From assembly GCA_035763085.1 (NCBI GenBank), contig DASUBV010000388.1, forward strand, positions 1 to 64,000: a stretch of DNA of 64,000 bases, written 5' to 3'. A program made the position numbers and the translations under genes. This document shows positions 25,349-34,243 of the stretch, one piece after another (the stretch's first letter is position 1; each line of letters starts with the position of its first letter). The notes under the pieces are model-generated. The model saw nothing but the letters and a program-made list of their open reading frames with translations. It was not told the origin of the DNA and ran no database searches. The stretch is from DASUBV01 sp035763085 (GTDB taxonomy: Bacteria > Actinomycetota > Actinomycetes > Streptosporangiales > Streptosporangiaceae).

Positions 25349-27709
25349 GTGACCGGGCGGATCAGGACGGCAGTCCGCGTCGAGGGCATCGTCCAGGGGG
25401 TGGGCTTCCGGCCGTTTGTCTACTCCCTGGCCACCGGGCTGGGCCTCGGCGGCCTGGTCGGCAACGACCCCGACGGAGTGTTCGCCGAGGTGGAGGGCGA
25501 CTCCGCGGCTGTCCGGGAGTTCCTGGTGCTCCTGGAGCAGCAGGCACCTCCGCTGGCCCGCATCGAGCGGGTCACGACCACGCGGCTGCGGCCGACCGGC
25601 TCGGCGGAGTTCGTCATCGCGGCCAGCGAGCCGGCCGGCCCGGCCGGCGCCGCGGACCAGGCGGCCGGCCGGCCGCGGCGCACCCTGATCTCGGCGGACA
25701 CCGCGACCTGCGCGGACTGCCTGGCTGAACTGGCCGACCCGGCCGACCGGCGCTTCGGCTACGCGTTCATCAACTGCACCAACTGCGGGCCGCGGTTCAC
25801 CATCGTCCGCGACGTGCCCTACGACCGGGCGCTGACCACCATGAGCGGGTTCGCGATGTGCGCGCCGTGCGCGGCGGAGTACCACGACCCGGCTGACCGC
25901 CGGTTCCACGCCCAGCCAGTGTGCTGCCCGGACTGCGGACCGCGGCTGCGGCTTCTGGACTCCTCCGCTATCCCGCTGGCCGCCCCGGCCCCGGCATCGG
26001 CCCCGGCCGGCGCCGACACCGCGCTGATCGCCGCGGCCGCCGCGCTGCTGCGCGACGGCCGGGTACTGGCCGTCAAGGGACTGGGCGGCTACCACCTGGC
26101 CGCGCTGGCTGGCGACGAGACCGCAGTCGGAGCACTGCGGGGGCGCAAGCACCGCGAGGACAAGCCCTTCGCGGTCATGGTGCCCGGCCTCGCCGCCGCC
26201 CGGCAGCTGTGCGAGGTCGACGACGCCGCGGCGCAGCTGCTCACCAGCGCCCGGCGCCCGATCGTCTTGCTGCCGCGCCGGCCCGGCGGCCCGGCCGGCA
26301 CCACACCGGGCATCGCGCCGTCCGTCGCGCCGGGCAACCGGCAGCTCGGGATCATGCTGCCGTACACGCCGCTGCACCACCTGCTGCTCCGCGAGCTGGC
26401 CGCGCCGATCGTCTTGACCAGCGGCAACGTCTCTGATGAGCCGATCGCCTACCGGGACGCCGACGCCGTGCAGCGGCTGGCTGGCATCGCGGACGCGTTC
26501 CTGACCCATGACCGCGCGATCCACATCAGGACCGATGACTCGGTGGTGCGGTCGTCCGGCGGCCGCGAGTCGGTGCTGCGCCGCTCGCGCGGGTACGTGC
26601 CCGAGCCGCTGCCGGTCCCGGTCCGGTTCGCCCGGCCGGTCCTGGCCTGCGGCGCGGAGCTGAAGAGCACGTTCTGCCTGGGCATCCGCGGGCACGCGTT
26701 CGTGTCGCACCACATCGGCGACCTGGAGAACGCCGAGACGCTGCGCTCGTTCACCGAGGGGATCGCGCATTTCCGGCGCCTGTTCGACATCGAGCCGCAG
26801 CTGGTCGCCCATGACCTGCACCCCGACTACCTGTCCACCAAGCACGCTGCCGCCCTGGACGGGATCGAGCTGCTCGGCGTCCAGCACCACCATGCGCACA
26901 TCGCGTCCTGCCTGGCCGACAACGGCGAGACCGGGCCGGTCATCGGCGTGGCCTTCGACGGCACCGGCTACGGCAGCGACGCCACCATCTGGGGCGGTGA
27001 GTTTCTCATCGCTGACCTGGCCGGGTTCGAGCGGGCAGGCTACTTCGAGCCGGTGCCGATGCCGGGCGGTGCCGCCGCGATCCGGCAGCCCTGGCGGATG
27101 GCGGCCAGCTACCTGGCGGCCGCCTACCCCGGCGGGCCCCCGGCGGGGCTGCAGGTGATGGCCCGGCAGGCCCGGCGGTGGCCCGCGGTGCTGGCCATGG
27201 CCAGCCGGGGCATCAACTCCCCGGTCACCTCCAGCGCGGGCCGGCTCTTCGACGCGGTGGCCGCCGTGCTGGGCGTCCGGGATGAGGTCAGCTACGAGGG
27301 CCAGGCCGCGATCGAGCTCGAGCAGCTTGCCGACGTGGCCGAGCCGGGCGCCTACCCGGCGGCGGTCACCGGTGATGCGCCGCTGCGGGTGGCCGGGGCC
27401 GACCTGGTCCGGGCCGCCGCCGACGACCTGGCCGCCGGGACCGGGCCGCCCGTGATCGCGGCCCGGTTCCACAACGGCGTCGCCGCGGTCATCGAGCGGG
27501 CCTGCGCCGCGCTGCGGGACCGGCATGGCCTGTCGGTAGTCGCGCTGTCGGGCGGGGTGTTCCAGAACCTGCTGCTGACCGACCGGGTAGTCAGCGGCCT
27601 GACGGCCCGCGGCTTCCGCGTCCTGGTGCACCATCGGGTGCCCTGTAACGACGGGGGCATCAGCCTCGGCCAGGCGGCGGTGGCCGCCGCCCGGGACCAG
27701 GCGTCCTGA
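25349..27709 (+). CDS. hypF: Carbamoyltransferase HypF
   Basis: 786 residues from GTG 25349. Domains in order: acylphosphatase (VEGIVQGVGFRPFVYSLATG), two C4 zinc fingers (CADC..CTNC and CAPC..CPDC), a YrdC-like domain (GLGGYHLAALAGD, RRPIVLLPRR), and a Kae1/HypF carbamoyltransferase domain with VQHHHAHIASCLADN. HypF activates carbamoyl phosphate to make the CN ligands of the NiFe site and passes them to HypE. Length and all motifs are intact. Unlike the other hyp genes it is on the plus strand, convergent with the 11-gene maturation run, and its last 50 bp overlap the SDR gene. Confidence 0.97.
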   Translation: MTGRIRTAVRVEGIVQGVGFRPFVYSLATGLGLGGLVGNDPDGVFAEVEGDSAAVREFLVLLEQQAPPLARIERVTTTRLRPTGSAEFVIAASEPAGPAGAADQAAGRPRRTLISADTATCADCLAELADPADRRFGYAFINCTNCGPRFTIVRDVPYDRALTTMSGFAMCAPCAAEYHDPADRRFHAQPVCCPDCGPRLRLLDSSAIPLAAPAPASAPAGADTALIAAAAALLRDGRVLAVKGLGGYHLAALAGDETAVGALRGRKHREDKPFAVMVPGLAAARQLCEVDDAAAQLLTSARRPIVLLPRRPGGPAGTTPGIAPSVAPGNRQLGIMLPYTPLHHLLLRELAAPIVLTSGNVSDEPIAYRDADAVQRLAGIADAFLTHDRAIHIRTDDSVVRSSGGRESVLRRSRGYVPEPLPVPVRFARPVLACGAELKSTFCLGIRGHAFVSHHIGDLENAETLRSFTEGIAHFRRLFDIEPQLVAHDLHPDYLSTKHAAALDGIELLGVQHHHAHIASCLADNGETGPVIGVAFDGTGYGSDATIWGGEFLIADLAGFERAGYFEPVPMPGGAAAIRQPWRMAASYLAAAYPGGPPAGLQVMARQARRWPAVLAMASRGINSPVTSSAGRLFDAVAAVLGVRDEVSYEGQAAIELEQLADVAEPGAYPAAVTGDAPLRVAGADLVRAAADDLAAGTGPPVIAARFHNGVAAVIERACAALRDRHGLSVVALSGGVFQNLLLTDRVVSGLTARGFRVLVHHRVPCNDGGISLGQAAVAAARDQAS

Positions 27710-28619
27710 AGTGGCGGCCCAGCTCACTGGCGTAGCTGGTGCCCAGCTCGGCGCCATGCCGGGCGAGCCAGTCGGTGAATACGGTAGAGCCGGTCGCCGG
27801 GCCAGGGGAGTCGGCCAGGCCCTCGGCCATGGCCCGGTACTCATCAGGAGTCAGCAGCGTGTCCCGCAGGACCAGGCCCAGCGCGCGGGACAGCGGCCCG
27901 ATCACGCTGCCGGGCACGGGCACCAGCGCGGCCCGGCTGCCGACCGCGTCCCGGATCGCGGCGACCATCTCGCGGAACGTCAGCGACTGCGGTCCTACCG
28001 CGTCGACCACGGCCGGCCCGGTTTCCGTCCCGAGGCGGACGCACAGCCGGGCCAGGTCGTCGACGTGGATCGGGCGCAGGCGATACCCGCCGCCCCCGCC
28101 GATCGCGAAGACCGGCAGCCGCCGCAGCAGCCAGGCGATATTGTTGACCAGCACGTCGTTGCCGCCGAACAGGACCGCGGGACGGGCGATCGCATGCGGC
28201 ACGCCGGTGCCGGCAAGCAGTTGCTCGACGGCGGCCTTGCCCCGGAAGTAGGGGTAGGGCGACTCGGGGTCGGCGTGGGTGATCGAGACATGCACGATCC
28301 GCTGGATCCCGGCCGCAGCGGCCGCACGGAACAAGACGGCGCTGCTGGCGACGGCGGCCGCGTGGTCGATGCGCCCGTGGGCGAAGCGCACCCAGTAGGT
28401 GTTGTAAAGCGTGTGCGCCCCGCGCATGGCCTGCTCCAGGCCGGCCGGATCGGTGAAGTCCAGCGGCCAGGCCGTGACCGGGGTTCCGGGCGGAGCCTGG
28501 CCGGGATGACCGGTCAGCGTGCGGACCTGGTGCCCGGCGGCCAGCAGGTGCCCGGCGATGACCGAGCCCGAGTAGCTGAATGCCCCGGTGACGACGTCGG
28601 TCTGCCCTTCCGACGGCAC
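27660..28619 (-). CDS. NmrA/SDR-type NAD(P)-binding epimerase-like protein
   Basis: 319 residues from GTG 28619, 13 bp after the hypB stop, so it is the last gene of the maturation run. An atypical SDR Rossmann start (VVTGAFSYSGSVIAGHLLAAG) is followed by RIVHVSITHADPESPYPYFR, where the usual YxxxK is modified to Y-x-x-x-K (PYFRGK). The DUF-like C-terminus is similar to NAD(P)H-binding quinone or nucleotide-sugar enzymes. No reason for co-transcription with hyp genes is known. A longer frame to 28727 would overlap hypB. Confidence 0.8.
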   Translation of the reverse strand: MPSEGQTDVVTGAFSYSGSVIAGHLLAAGHQVRTLTGHPGQAPPGTPVTAWPLDFTDPAGLEQAMRGAHTLYNTYWVRFAHGRIDHAAAVASSAVLFRAAAAAGIQRIVHVSITHADPESPYPYFRGKAAVEQLLAGTGVPHAIARPAVLFGGNDVLVNNIAWLLRRLPVFAIGGGGGYRLRPIHVDDLARLCVRLGTETGPAVVDAVGPQSLTFREMVAAIRDAVGSRAALVPVPGSVIGPLSRALGLVLRDTLLTPDEYRAMAEGLADSPGPATGSTVFTDWLARHGAELGTSYASELGRHFRTPGPGRRPPPPGRG

Positions 28620-28632
28620 AGTCTGCCGCGGC

Positions 28633-29523
28633 TTACTCGTGCGGGACGGGGGTGCGGCGGCGCAGCCAGTCAAACCAGGCTTGCATCCCGTCGCCGGTGG
28701 TGGCCGACACCTGCAGCAGCAGCGCATCAGGCGTCACCTTCCGCAGGCCGGAGGCGTACTGCCGGACGTCGAAGTCCACGTACGGGAGCAGGTCGGTCTT
28801 GTTCAGCAGGACCAGGTCGGCCCGGCGGAACATGTGCGGGTACTTCAGCGGCTTGTCCGCGCCCTCGGTCACCGCGGCCAGCACCACCCGGGCCTGCTCG
28901 CCCAGGTCGAACAGGGCGGGGCAGACCAGGTTGCCGACGTTCTCGATCATCACGATCGACCCGCTGGCCGGGTCCAGGCAGCGCAGCGCCCGGGCCAGCA
29001 TCTCCGCGTCCAGGTGGCATCCGGCGCCGGTGTTGATCTGCACCACGCTGCTGCCGGCGGCCAGGACCCGGCTGGCGTCCAGCGCGGTCTCCTGGTCGCC
29101 CTCGATGACCGAGATGGACACCTGGTCGGCCATGCCGCGCATGGTCGCTTCCAGCACGGTGGTCTTGCCGGCACCAGGCGAGCTCATCAGGTTCACCGCC
29201 AGGATGCCGCGCTCGTGCAGCCACAGGCGGTTCTCCTGGGCGATCTGGTCGTTCTTGGCCAGCACCTTCTGCTGCAGCTCGATGGTCCGCGGGCCGTCCG
29301 CCGGGTCCAGCGTGACCAGCTCGCCGTCCGGCGGGTCAGCGGCCTGGCCGCCGTGCTCGTGCTCGTGGCCGTGGCCGTGGCCGTGCTCATGACCGGCGTG
29401 GCTGGATGCGGCATGGCCGTGCCCGTGGCTGCCCTGGCCATAGGCGTGGCCGTGCCGGTGGTCGTGTTCAGCCACCAGCAGCCGGACCGATCCGCCCGAC
29501 GAGCATCCGCATGTCGCGCACAT
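28633..29523 (-). CDS. hypB: Hydrogenase nickel incorporation GTPase HypB
   Basis: 296 residues. It begins MCATCGC, the N-terminal CxxCGC high-affinity nickel motif, then a long His-rich nickel-storage stretch (about residues 19-58, many GH/EH repeats), then a SIMIBI GTPase with P-loop SSPGAGKTT, ENVGNLVCP and NKTDLL. It delivers nickel to the hydrogenase large subunit with HypA. The start is 3 bp after the hypA stop, so the two are coupled. Confidence 0.97.
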   Translation of the reverse strand: MCATCGCSSGGSVRLLVAEHDHRHGHAYGQGSHGHGHAASSHAGHEHGHGHGHEHEHGGQAADPPDGELVTLDPADGPRTIELQQKVLAKNDQIAQENRLWLHERGILAVNLMSSPGAGKTTVLEATMRGMADQVSISVIEGDQETALDASRVLAAGSSVVQINTGAGCHLDAEMLARALRCLDPASGSIVMIENVGNLVCPALFDLGEQARVVLAAVTEGADKPLKYPHMFRRADLVLLNKTDLLPYVDFDVRQYASGLRKVTPDALLLQVSATTGDGMQAWFDWLRRRTPVPHE

Positions 29524-29526
29524 ATG

Positions 29527-29856
29527 TCACCCCACCTGAACTGACGTGATCTTGAGGTCCTGCCCCGCCAGCACCGTTACCTCGGCGCTGCCGCACGGGC
29601 AGATGGCGATCGGGCCGTCTGGCTCGAAGTTAACGCCGCACACGCGGCAGCTGCACAAGCCCGGCGGCTCGAGGATCTCCAGCCGCGCGCCTTCCAGATT
29701 GGTCCCCTCGGTCACCAGGTCGAAGCAGAACCGGACCGAGTCAGCCACCACCCCGGACAGGGCGCCGATCTCCAGGCGCACGCACGTGATCCGGGCATCG
29801 GGCAGCCGCCCGGTCACCGCGTCAACGACGCCCTCGGTGATAGCTAGCTCGTGCAC
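29527..29856 (-). CDS. hypA: Hydrogenase nickel incorporation protein HypA
   Basis: 109 residues from GTG 29856, chosen because it gives the conserved start (M/V)HELAI in which His2 is the nickel ligand. The zinc site is C-S-C-R-V-C...CPCGS, four cysteines near residues 68-87, slightly unusual in spacing (CSCRVC instead of CxxC). It works as a nickel metallochaperone with HypB. The gap is 22 bp from hypE and 3 bp to hypB. Confidence 0.95.
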   Translation of the reverse strand: MHELAITEGVVDAVTGRLPDARITCVRLEIGALSGVVADSVRFCFDLVTEGTNLEGARLEILEPPGLCSCRVCGVNFEPDGPIAICPCGSAEVTVLAGQDLKITSVQVG

Positions 29857-29878
29857 TGCTCGCTCTTCCTGATCGTGC

Positions 29879-31072
29879 TCAGCAGATCCGCGGCAGCGGG
29901 TCGCCGACCAGCATGTCAACGATCCGGGTGCCGCCGAACGCGGTCTTCAGCTGGACAATGCCCGGCGGGCCGTCCGTGACCTTGCCGATGATGGCGGCCT
30001 CCTCGCCCTGCGGGTGCGCGCGCAGCGCGGCCAGCGCGCTGTCGGCCTCGGCGCCGTCGACGACCACGACCACCCGGCCCTCGCAGGCCACGTACATCGG
30101 GTCGATGCCGAGCAACTCGGAGGCGCCGCGGACCTCCGGCCGGACGGGGATCTGATCCTCGCTGACCAGGATGCCGGCGCCCGCGGCCGCGGCGATCTCG
30201 TTCAGGATGGTGGCGACGCCGCCGCGGGTGGCATCCCGCATGGCCCGAACCCCGGCGACCTGGGCGAGCAGGCTGCGGACCAGCCCGTTGACCGGCGCGG
30301 TGTCGGATACGAGATCGGCCTCGATGTCCAGCTCGCCGCGGGCCAGCATGATGGTCACGCCGTGGTCGCCGACCGGCCCGGACACCAGGATCGCGTCGCC
30401 GGGCCGGGCCTGCGCGATGCCCAGCGTCCCGGCGTAGTCGACCAGCCCGACGCCGGCGGTGTTGATATAACAGCCGTCGGCCTTGCCTTTCTCCACCACC
30501 TTGGTGTCGCCGGTGACGACCTGCACGCCGGCTCGCTGCGCTGCCGCGCGCATGGATGCCGTGATCCGGGTCAGGCTCTCGACCGGGAAACCTTCCTCCA
30601 GGATGAAGCCCGCGGACAGGTACAGCGGCACGGCCCCGGACACGGCCAGGTCGTTGACGGTCCCGTTCACGGCGAGGTCGCCGATGTCCCCGCCGGGGAA
30701 GAACAGCGGCGAGACCACGTAGGAGTCTGTGGTCAGGGCCACCTTGGCCCCGTTGACGTGCACCCGCGCAGCGTCCTCCAGCGGCTCCAGCAGCGGGTTG
30801 CGGAAGGCGTCCAGGAAGATCGCCTCGATGAGCGTCTGGGTCGCCTTGCCGCCCGCGCCGTGCGACATGGTGATCCGCTCTTCCTTGACCCGCGGCCGGG
30901 CCCGGCGGGCGCGGTCGATGCGGTCCAGTACCAGTTCCTCGCGGACCGTGCCGGGCGCGGGCTGCGGCGACCCCTGGCGCCCGGGCTGCCCCGGCCCGGC
31001 ATGCTCGTCGTGGGCCCGCAGCGCCTCGGCGACCCAGCCCGACGGGTGGCCGGCGGCCTGGCTGCCTGTCAT
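29879..31072 (-). CDS. hypE: Hydrogenase maturation protein HypE
   Basis: 397 residues from ATG 31072, which overlaps the hypD stop (ATGA). A Pro/Gly-rich N-terminal extension of about 60 residues precedes the PurM-like fold (ITMSHGAGGKATQTLIEAIF, ALTTDSYVVSPLFFPGGDIG). The C-terminus ends PRIC, the cysteine that is carbamoylated by HypF and dehydrated to thiocyanate as source of the CN ligands. The long N-terminal extension is uncommon in E. coli-type HypE. Confidence 0.96.
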   Translation of the reverse strand: MTGSQAAGHPSGWVAEALRAHDEHAGPGQPGRQGSPQPAPGTVREELVLDRIDRARRARPRVKEERITMSHGAGGKATQTLIEAIFLDAFRNPLLEPLEDAARVHVNGAKVALTTDSYVVSPLFFPGGDIGDLAVNGTVNDLAVSGAVPLYLSAGFILEEGFPVESLTRITASMRAAAQRAGVQVVTGDTKVVEKGKADGCYINTAGVGLVDYAGTLGIAQARPGDAILVSGPVGDHGVTIMLARGELDIEADLVSDTAPVNGLVRSLLAQVAGVRAMRDATRGGVATILNEIAAAAGAGILVSEDQIPVRPEVRGASELLGIDPMYVACEGRVVVVVDGAEADSALAALRAHPQGEEAAIIGKVTDGPPGIVQLKTAFGGTRIVDMLVGDPLPRIC

Positions 31073-32196
31073 GACCGGCTCGCCTCCTTCACCCGGGTGC
31101 GGGTCAGGCGGCCGAAGTTGTAGTACGCCGCGCAGGCGCCTTCGGGCGAGACCATGCAGGTGCCGATCGGCGTTTCCGGCGTGCAGGCGGTGCCGAACAC
31201 CTTGCACTCCCAGGGCTTGAGGACGCCCTTGAGTACCTCACCGCACTGGCAGGCCTTGGGATCGGCGACCCGGACGCCGGGAACGGAGAACAGCTGCTCG
31301 GCGTCGAACTTCGCGTACTGCTCGCGGATGCTGAGCGCGGAATGGGAGATGAAGCCCAGGCCGCGCCACTCGAAATAGGGGCGCAGCGCCATCGTCTCCC
31401 CGATCGCCTTCAGCGCGACCAGGTTGCCGTCCCAGGGCACCACCCGGGCGTACTGGTTCTCGACCTCGGACCGCCCGGCGGCCAGCTGCTGCATCAGCAT
31501 GTAGATGGACTGCAGGATGTCCAGCGGCTCGAAGCCGGCCACCACGACCGGCTTGCCGTAGTCGCGGGCGATGAACTCATACGGCCGGCAGCCGATCACC
31601 GTGGACACGTGGCCGGGGCCGAGGAACCCGTCCAGCCGCAGGTCCGGCGAGTCCAGGATGGCCTTGATGGCCGGGATGATCGTCACGTGGTTGCAGAAGA
31701 CAGAGAAATTGCCCAGGTTCTCGGCGGCGGCGCGCAGGATCGTCATCGCGGTGGACGGCGCCGTGGTCTCGAAGCCGATGGCCATGAAGACGACCCGCTT
31801 GTCCGGGTTACTGCGGGCGATCTTCAGGGAGTCCAGCGGGGAGTAGACCATCCGGATGTCGGTTCCGCGAGCCTTGGCGTCGAAGAAGGAGCCGTTGCTG
31901 CCCGGCACGCGCATCATGTCGCCGAACGAGGTCATGATGACGTCCGGCTGGGCGGCCAGCGCCATCGCGTCGTCCATCCGGCCCATCGGGATCACGCACA
32001 CCGGGCAGCCGGGCCCGTGTACCAGGGTGATCTGCTCGGGCAGGTAATCCTCGAGGCCGTGCTTGTAGATGGTGTGAGTGTGCCCCCCGCACACCTCCAT
32101 CAGCTTGTACTGGCGGCCCGGCTCGCACAGCGCGGCGATCTTCGCCGCCAGCGCATGCGCCTTGTCGGAGTCGCGGAACTCGTCAACGAATCGCAT
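31069..32196 (-). CDS. hypD: Hydrogenase maturation protein HypD
   Basis: 375 residues from ATG 32196, because AGGAG lies 8 bases upstream; a GTG 9 bases earlier would sit against the ribosome site. HypD signatures: EVCGGHTHTIYKHG, GPGCPVCVIP, and the C-terminal Fe-S cysteines (ACQCGEVLKG, WECKVFGTACTPE, GTCMVSPEGACAAYY). With HypC it forms the scaffold on which Fe(CN)2CO is built. The 3' end overlaps hypE by ATGA. Confidence 0.97.
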   Translation of the reverse strand: MRFVDEFRDSDKAHALAAKIAALCEPGRQYKLMEVCGGHTHTIYKHGLEDYLPEQITLVHGPGCPVCVIPMGRMDDAMALAAQPDVIMTSFGDMMRVPGSNGSFFDAKARGTDIRMVYSPLDSLKIARSNPDKRVVFMAIGFETTAPSTAMTILRAAAENLGNFSVFCNHVTIIPAIKAILDSPDLRLDGFLGPGHVSTVIGCRPYEFIARDYGKPVVVAGFEPLDILQSIYMLMQQLAAGRSEVENQYARVVPWDGNLVALKAIGETMALRPYFEWRGLGFISHSALSIREQYAKFDAEQLFSVPGVRVADPKACQCGEVLKGVLKPWECKVFGTACTPETPIGTCMVSPEGACAAYYNFGRLTRTRVKEASRS

Positions 32197-32207
32197 GGCT
32201 GTCACTC

Positions 32208-32480
32208 CTATTCGATCCGGGAGTCCTGCAGGGCGGCGAGCTCATCCTCATAGGCCTGGCCGATGCCCTCCAGGAAGGCCAGCGCGGCCGCGGCCTCGCC
32301 CTCGTCGATCTTGGAGAGCGCGAACCCGACATGGATGAGCACCCACTCGCCCGGCTTCGGCGGATCGTCGGACAGCAGGCCGACGTTGATCACCCGCCGG
32401 ACCCCGCTGACGTTCACCTTGGCCAGATCGCTCTGATCGGGGAGGAACTCGATCACCTCACCCGGGATGCCGAGGCACAT
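32208..32480 (-). CDS. hypC: Hydrogenase chaperone HypC
   Basis: 90 residues starting MCLGIPGEV, where Cys2 is the catalytic ligand to the Fe centre and to the large subunit. The small OB-fold continues with RRVINVGLLSD and PGEWVLIHVGFALSKIDE. Its start lies inside the 3' end of the protease gene (23-bp overlap) and hypD follows after 11 bp. A second HypC-like gene occurs at 34028-34243. Confidence 0.96.
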   Translation of the reverse strand: MCLGIPGEVIEFLPDQSDLAKVNVSGVRRVINVGLLSDDPPKPGEWVLIHVGFALSKIDEGEAAAALAFLEGIGQAYEDELAALQDSRIE

Positions 32481-33192
32481 GTGCCCACCCCTTTAGTAAT
32501 AAGTGCTGGCCGCTGGCGTCCTGCGCTCCTGCGGCCATGACTTCCCGCCCGCTGTCACTGCAGTCCTCGCCGGTGGCGGTGACCAGGTCCAGGACGACCC
32601 GGACCGCCTCGTCGACGGCCGCCGCCACCGGGTCACTCAGCCCCATGCCGTACTCGATGCTGGCCGGCTCGCAGCCGACGATCAGGACCCGGCCGGGCCG
32701 CTCACCGCCCAGCATGTCGAGCATGCTGAAGACCACGTCAGGCTGCATGCCGTGGGCGTCCAGTAGCGGGCTGCCGGCCAGCGCTGCCGCCGCCGGGTCG
32801 GGCTCCTGGTCCTGCCCTCCCGGCTGCGGGGCGGGGCTGCTGCCTGATTCCGCTGCTCCGGCCGGTTCCGCTGCTGCGCCGGGTTCCGCTGCGGCGGGCC
32901 CGGCTGCGGCTCCCGGTTCCGCGGTGGCGGCCGGGCCGGCCGGGCCGAGCTCCGGCTCGATGATGTAGACGGTGCCGGGCTCGCCGCCGCGGGCGGTCGC
33001 GTCGACCAGGATCGCCGCGTCGTACCCGCTGGACAGATCGTAGGCCAGGTGCATGCCGCGGATGCCGTAGTCGACGACCTTGACCCCGCCGGGCAGGTCC
33101 GCGCCGTACAGCCGGGTCGCCACCTCGACCCCGAAGCCGTCATCGCCCAGGAAGATGTTGCCGATCCCGGCGACGAGCGTCTGGCCAGTCAT
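32458..33192 (-). CDS. Hydrogenase maturation protease (HybD/HycI family) with low-complexity insert
   Basis: 244 residues, about 80 longer than HybD. The family core is intact: LVAGIGNIFLGDDGFGVE (D18 at the HybD Glu16 position), ILVDAT (D64), and LDAHGMQP (H147); these bind nickel in the precursor. Between residues 80 and 145 is a Pro/Ala/Gly/Glu-rich insertion (AEPGAAA-like repeats) that should be flexible. The enzyme trims the C-terminal peptide of HhyL after nickel insertion. It overlaps SIS1 (ATGA) and hypC. Confidence 0.93.
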   Translation of the reverse strand: MTGQTLVAGIGNIFLGDDGFGVEVATRLYGADLPGGVKVVDYGIRGMHLAYDLSSGYDAAILVDATARGGEPGTVYIIEPELGPAGPAATAEPGAAAGPAAAEPGAAAEPAGAAESGSSPAPQPGGQDQEPDPAAAALAGSPLLDAHGMQPDVVFSMLDMLGGERPGRVLIVGCEPASIEYGMGLSDPVAAAVDEAVRVVLDLVTATGEDCSDSGREVMAAGAQDASGQHLLLKGWAHVPRHPG

Positions 33193-34031
33193 GGCGCCCC
33201 CGGCCCGGCGTTGTCACCAGACGGGGTCTCGGCGGCGGGAGCCTCGGCGGCGGCCTCGCCACCTCGGGCCTGCCGTGGCACCGACGGCGCCGGGCCGAGC
33301 GCCGCCAGGCACAGCTCCCACAGCGCGTGGTACATCGTCGTCTGCGCTTCCTGGATCCGGTGCACGGACGCGGACGGCGCGACGAACAGGTAGTCAATGC
33401 TGTCCAGCTCGGCCATCTTGCCGCCGGCGTAGCCGGCGATGCCGATGGTGAGCATGCCGCGGCGGCTGGCCTCGTTGAAGGCGCGCAGCAGGTTCTCGGA
33501 GTTGCCGCTGGTGGACAGCCCGACCGCGATGTCGGCCTTACCGCCGAACGCCGCGATCTGCCGGGCGAACACCACGTCCACGCCGATGTCGTTCGACAGC
33601 GCGGTCAGCACCGATGAGTCGCTGGCCAGCGACAGGGCGGGCAGCGGCCGCCGGGCTGGCGCAGCCGGGCCCGGTCCGGTTCCGCCGTGCGCCGCCCCGG
33701 CCGCCGGGCCGGCGGTGAGCGGGCCTTCCGGATGCAGGAACAGCGTCACGAGCTGCTGCGCGTCGGTGGCGCTGCCGCCGTTGCCGAACGCCAGCAGCCG
33801 TCCGCCTGCGCCGAACTGGCTGGCCATGTCCCGTGCGCAGGCCGTCAGCCTGGTCCCGTCGGCCGCCAGCACTGCCCGGCGCAGCTCCAGGATCTCGGCC
33901 GCCTTGGCCACGGTGGACTGGCGGACCTGCTCCAGCACCGCGGACACATCTGTCTTCCCGGCATACAGGAAGGGATACAGAGACTCCACCGAGCCCGCGG
34001 CGGGCTGGCTGCCAGGCGGCTGCTGGCTCAT
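33189..34031 (-). CDS. SIS-domain protein 1 (GmhA-like), hydrogenase-associated
   Basis: 280 residues. A SIS fold related to sedoheptulose-7-phosphate isomerase GmhA: FGNGGSATDAQQ (84-88 GNGGS), GLSTSGNSENLL (173-178, phosphate loop) and RIQEAQTTMYH. Compared with E. coli GmhA, Q227 and H235 correspond to Gln172 and His180, but the positions of His61 and Glu65 are Q93 and L97, so the catalytic base is missing. A Gly/Pro/Ala-rich loop (about 103-128) and a long C-terminal tail are added. It is coupled by ATGA overlaps to the HypC-like gene and the protease. Role in hydrogenase maturation unknown. Confidence 0.88.
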   Translation of the reverse strand: MSQQPPGSQPAAGSVESLYPFLYAGKTDVSAVLEQVRQSTVAKAAEILELRRAVLAADGTRLTACARDMASQFGAGGRLLAFGNGGSATDAQQLVTLFLHPEGPLTAGPAAGAAHGGTGPGPAAPARRPLPALSLASDSSVLTALSNDIGVDVVFARQIAAFGGKADIAVGLSTSGNSENLLRAFNEASRRGMLTIGIAGYAGGKMAELDSIDYLFVAPSASVHRIQEAQTTMYHALWELCLAALGPAPSVPRQARGGEAAAEAPAAETPSGDNAGPGAP

Positions 34032-34243
34032 GGTGTCACCACCGCGATCGCCTCCCGCGCGTGCACCAGGATCGTGTCGCCGACACCCGCGCTGACCAGC
34101 GCGACGCTGACTTCCTCGCGGCCCGCGCCGGTGTCGACCAGTGCCATCTCGTCATCGAGCAGCTCGACGATGGTGACGGACACCGCAACGTCGGAGCAGG
34201 TGATGCACACGTCGCCGTGGCACTGCGGACCGGTACTGGTCAC
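34028..34243 (-). CDS. HypC/HupF-like protein 2
   Basis: 71 residues from GTG 34243. The OB-fold core (VSVTIVELLDDEMALVDTGA, EEVSVALVSAGVGDTILVHA) is that of HypC/HybG/HupF, but the N-terminal MCxG motif is replaced by a shifted cysteine cluster, C8, C13 and C16 in PQCHGDVCITCSDVA. It therefore cannot use Cys2 as HypC does, and may bind iron or another partner. Coupled to SIS2 (GTGA overlap) and SIS1 (ATGA). A true HypC is also present, so this is a second, specialised copy. Confidence 0.87.
   Translation of the reverse strand: MTSTGPQCHGDVCITCSDVAVSVTIVELLDDEMALVDTGAGREEVSVALVSAGVGDTILVHAREAIAVVTP

Noticed and set aside
24698..27844. 1048-codon minus-strand frame antisense to hypF
   Set aside because: Low-complexity composition and no motifs; the HypF reading is complete and convincing.
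32820..32940. Repeat array that might be CRISPR
   Set aside because: The repeats are short, in frame and encode an Ala/Glu/Pro/Gly linker of the maturation protease; there are no regular spacers. No CRISPR array was seen anywhere in the window.
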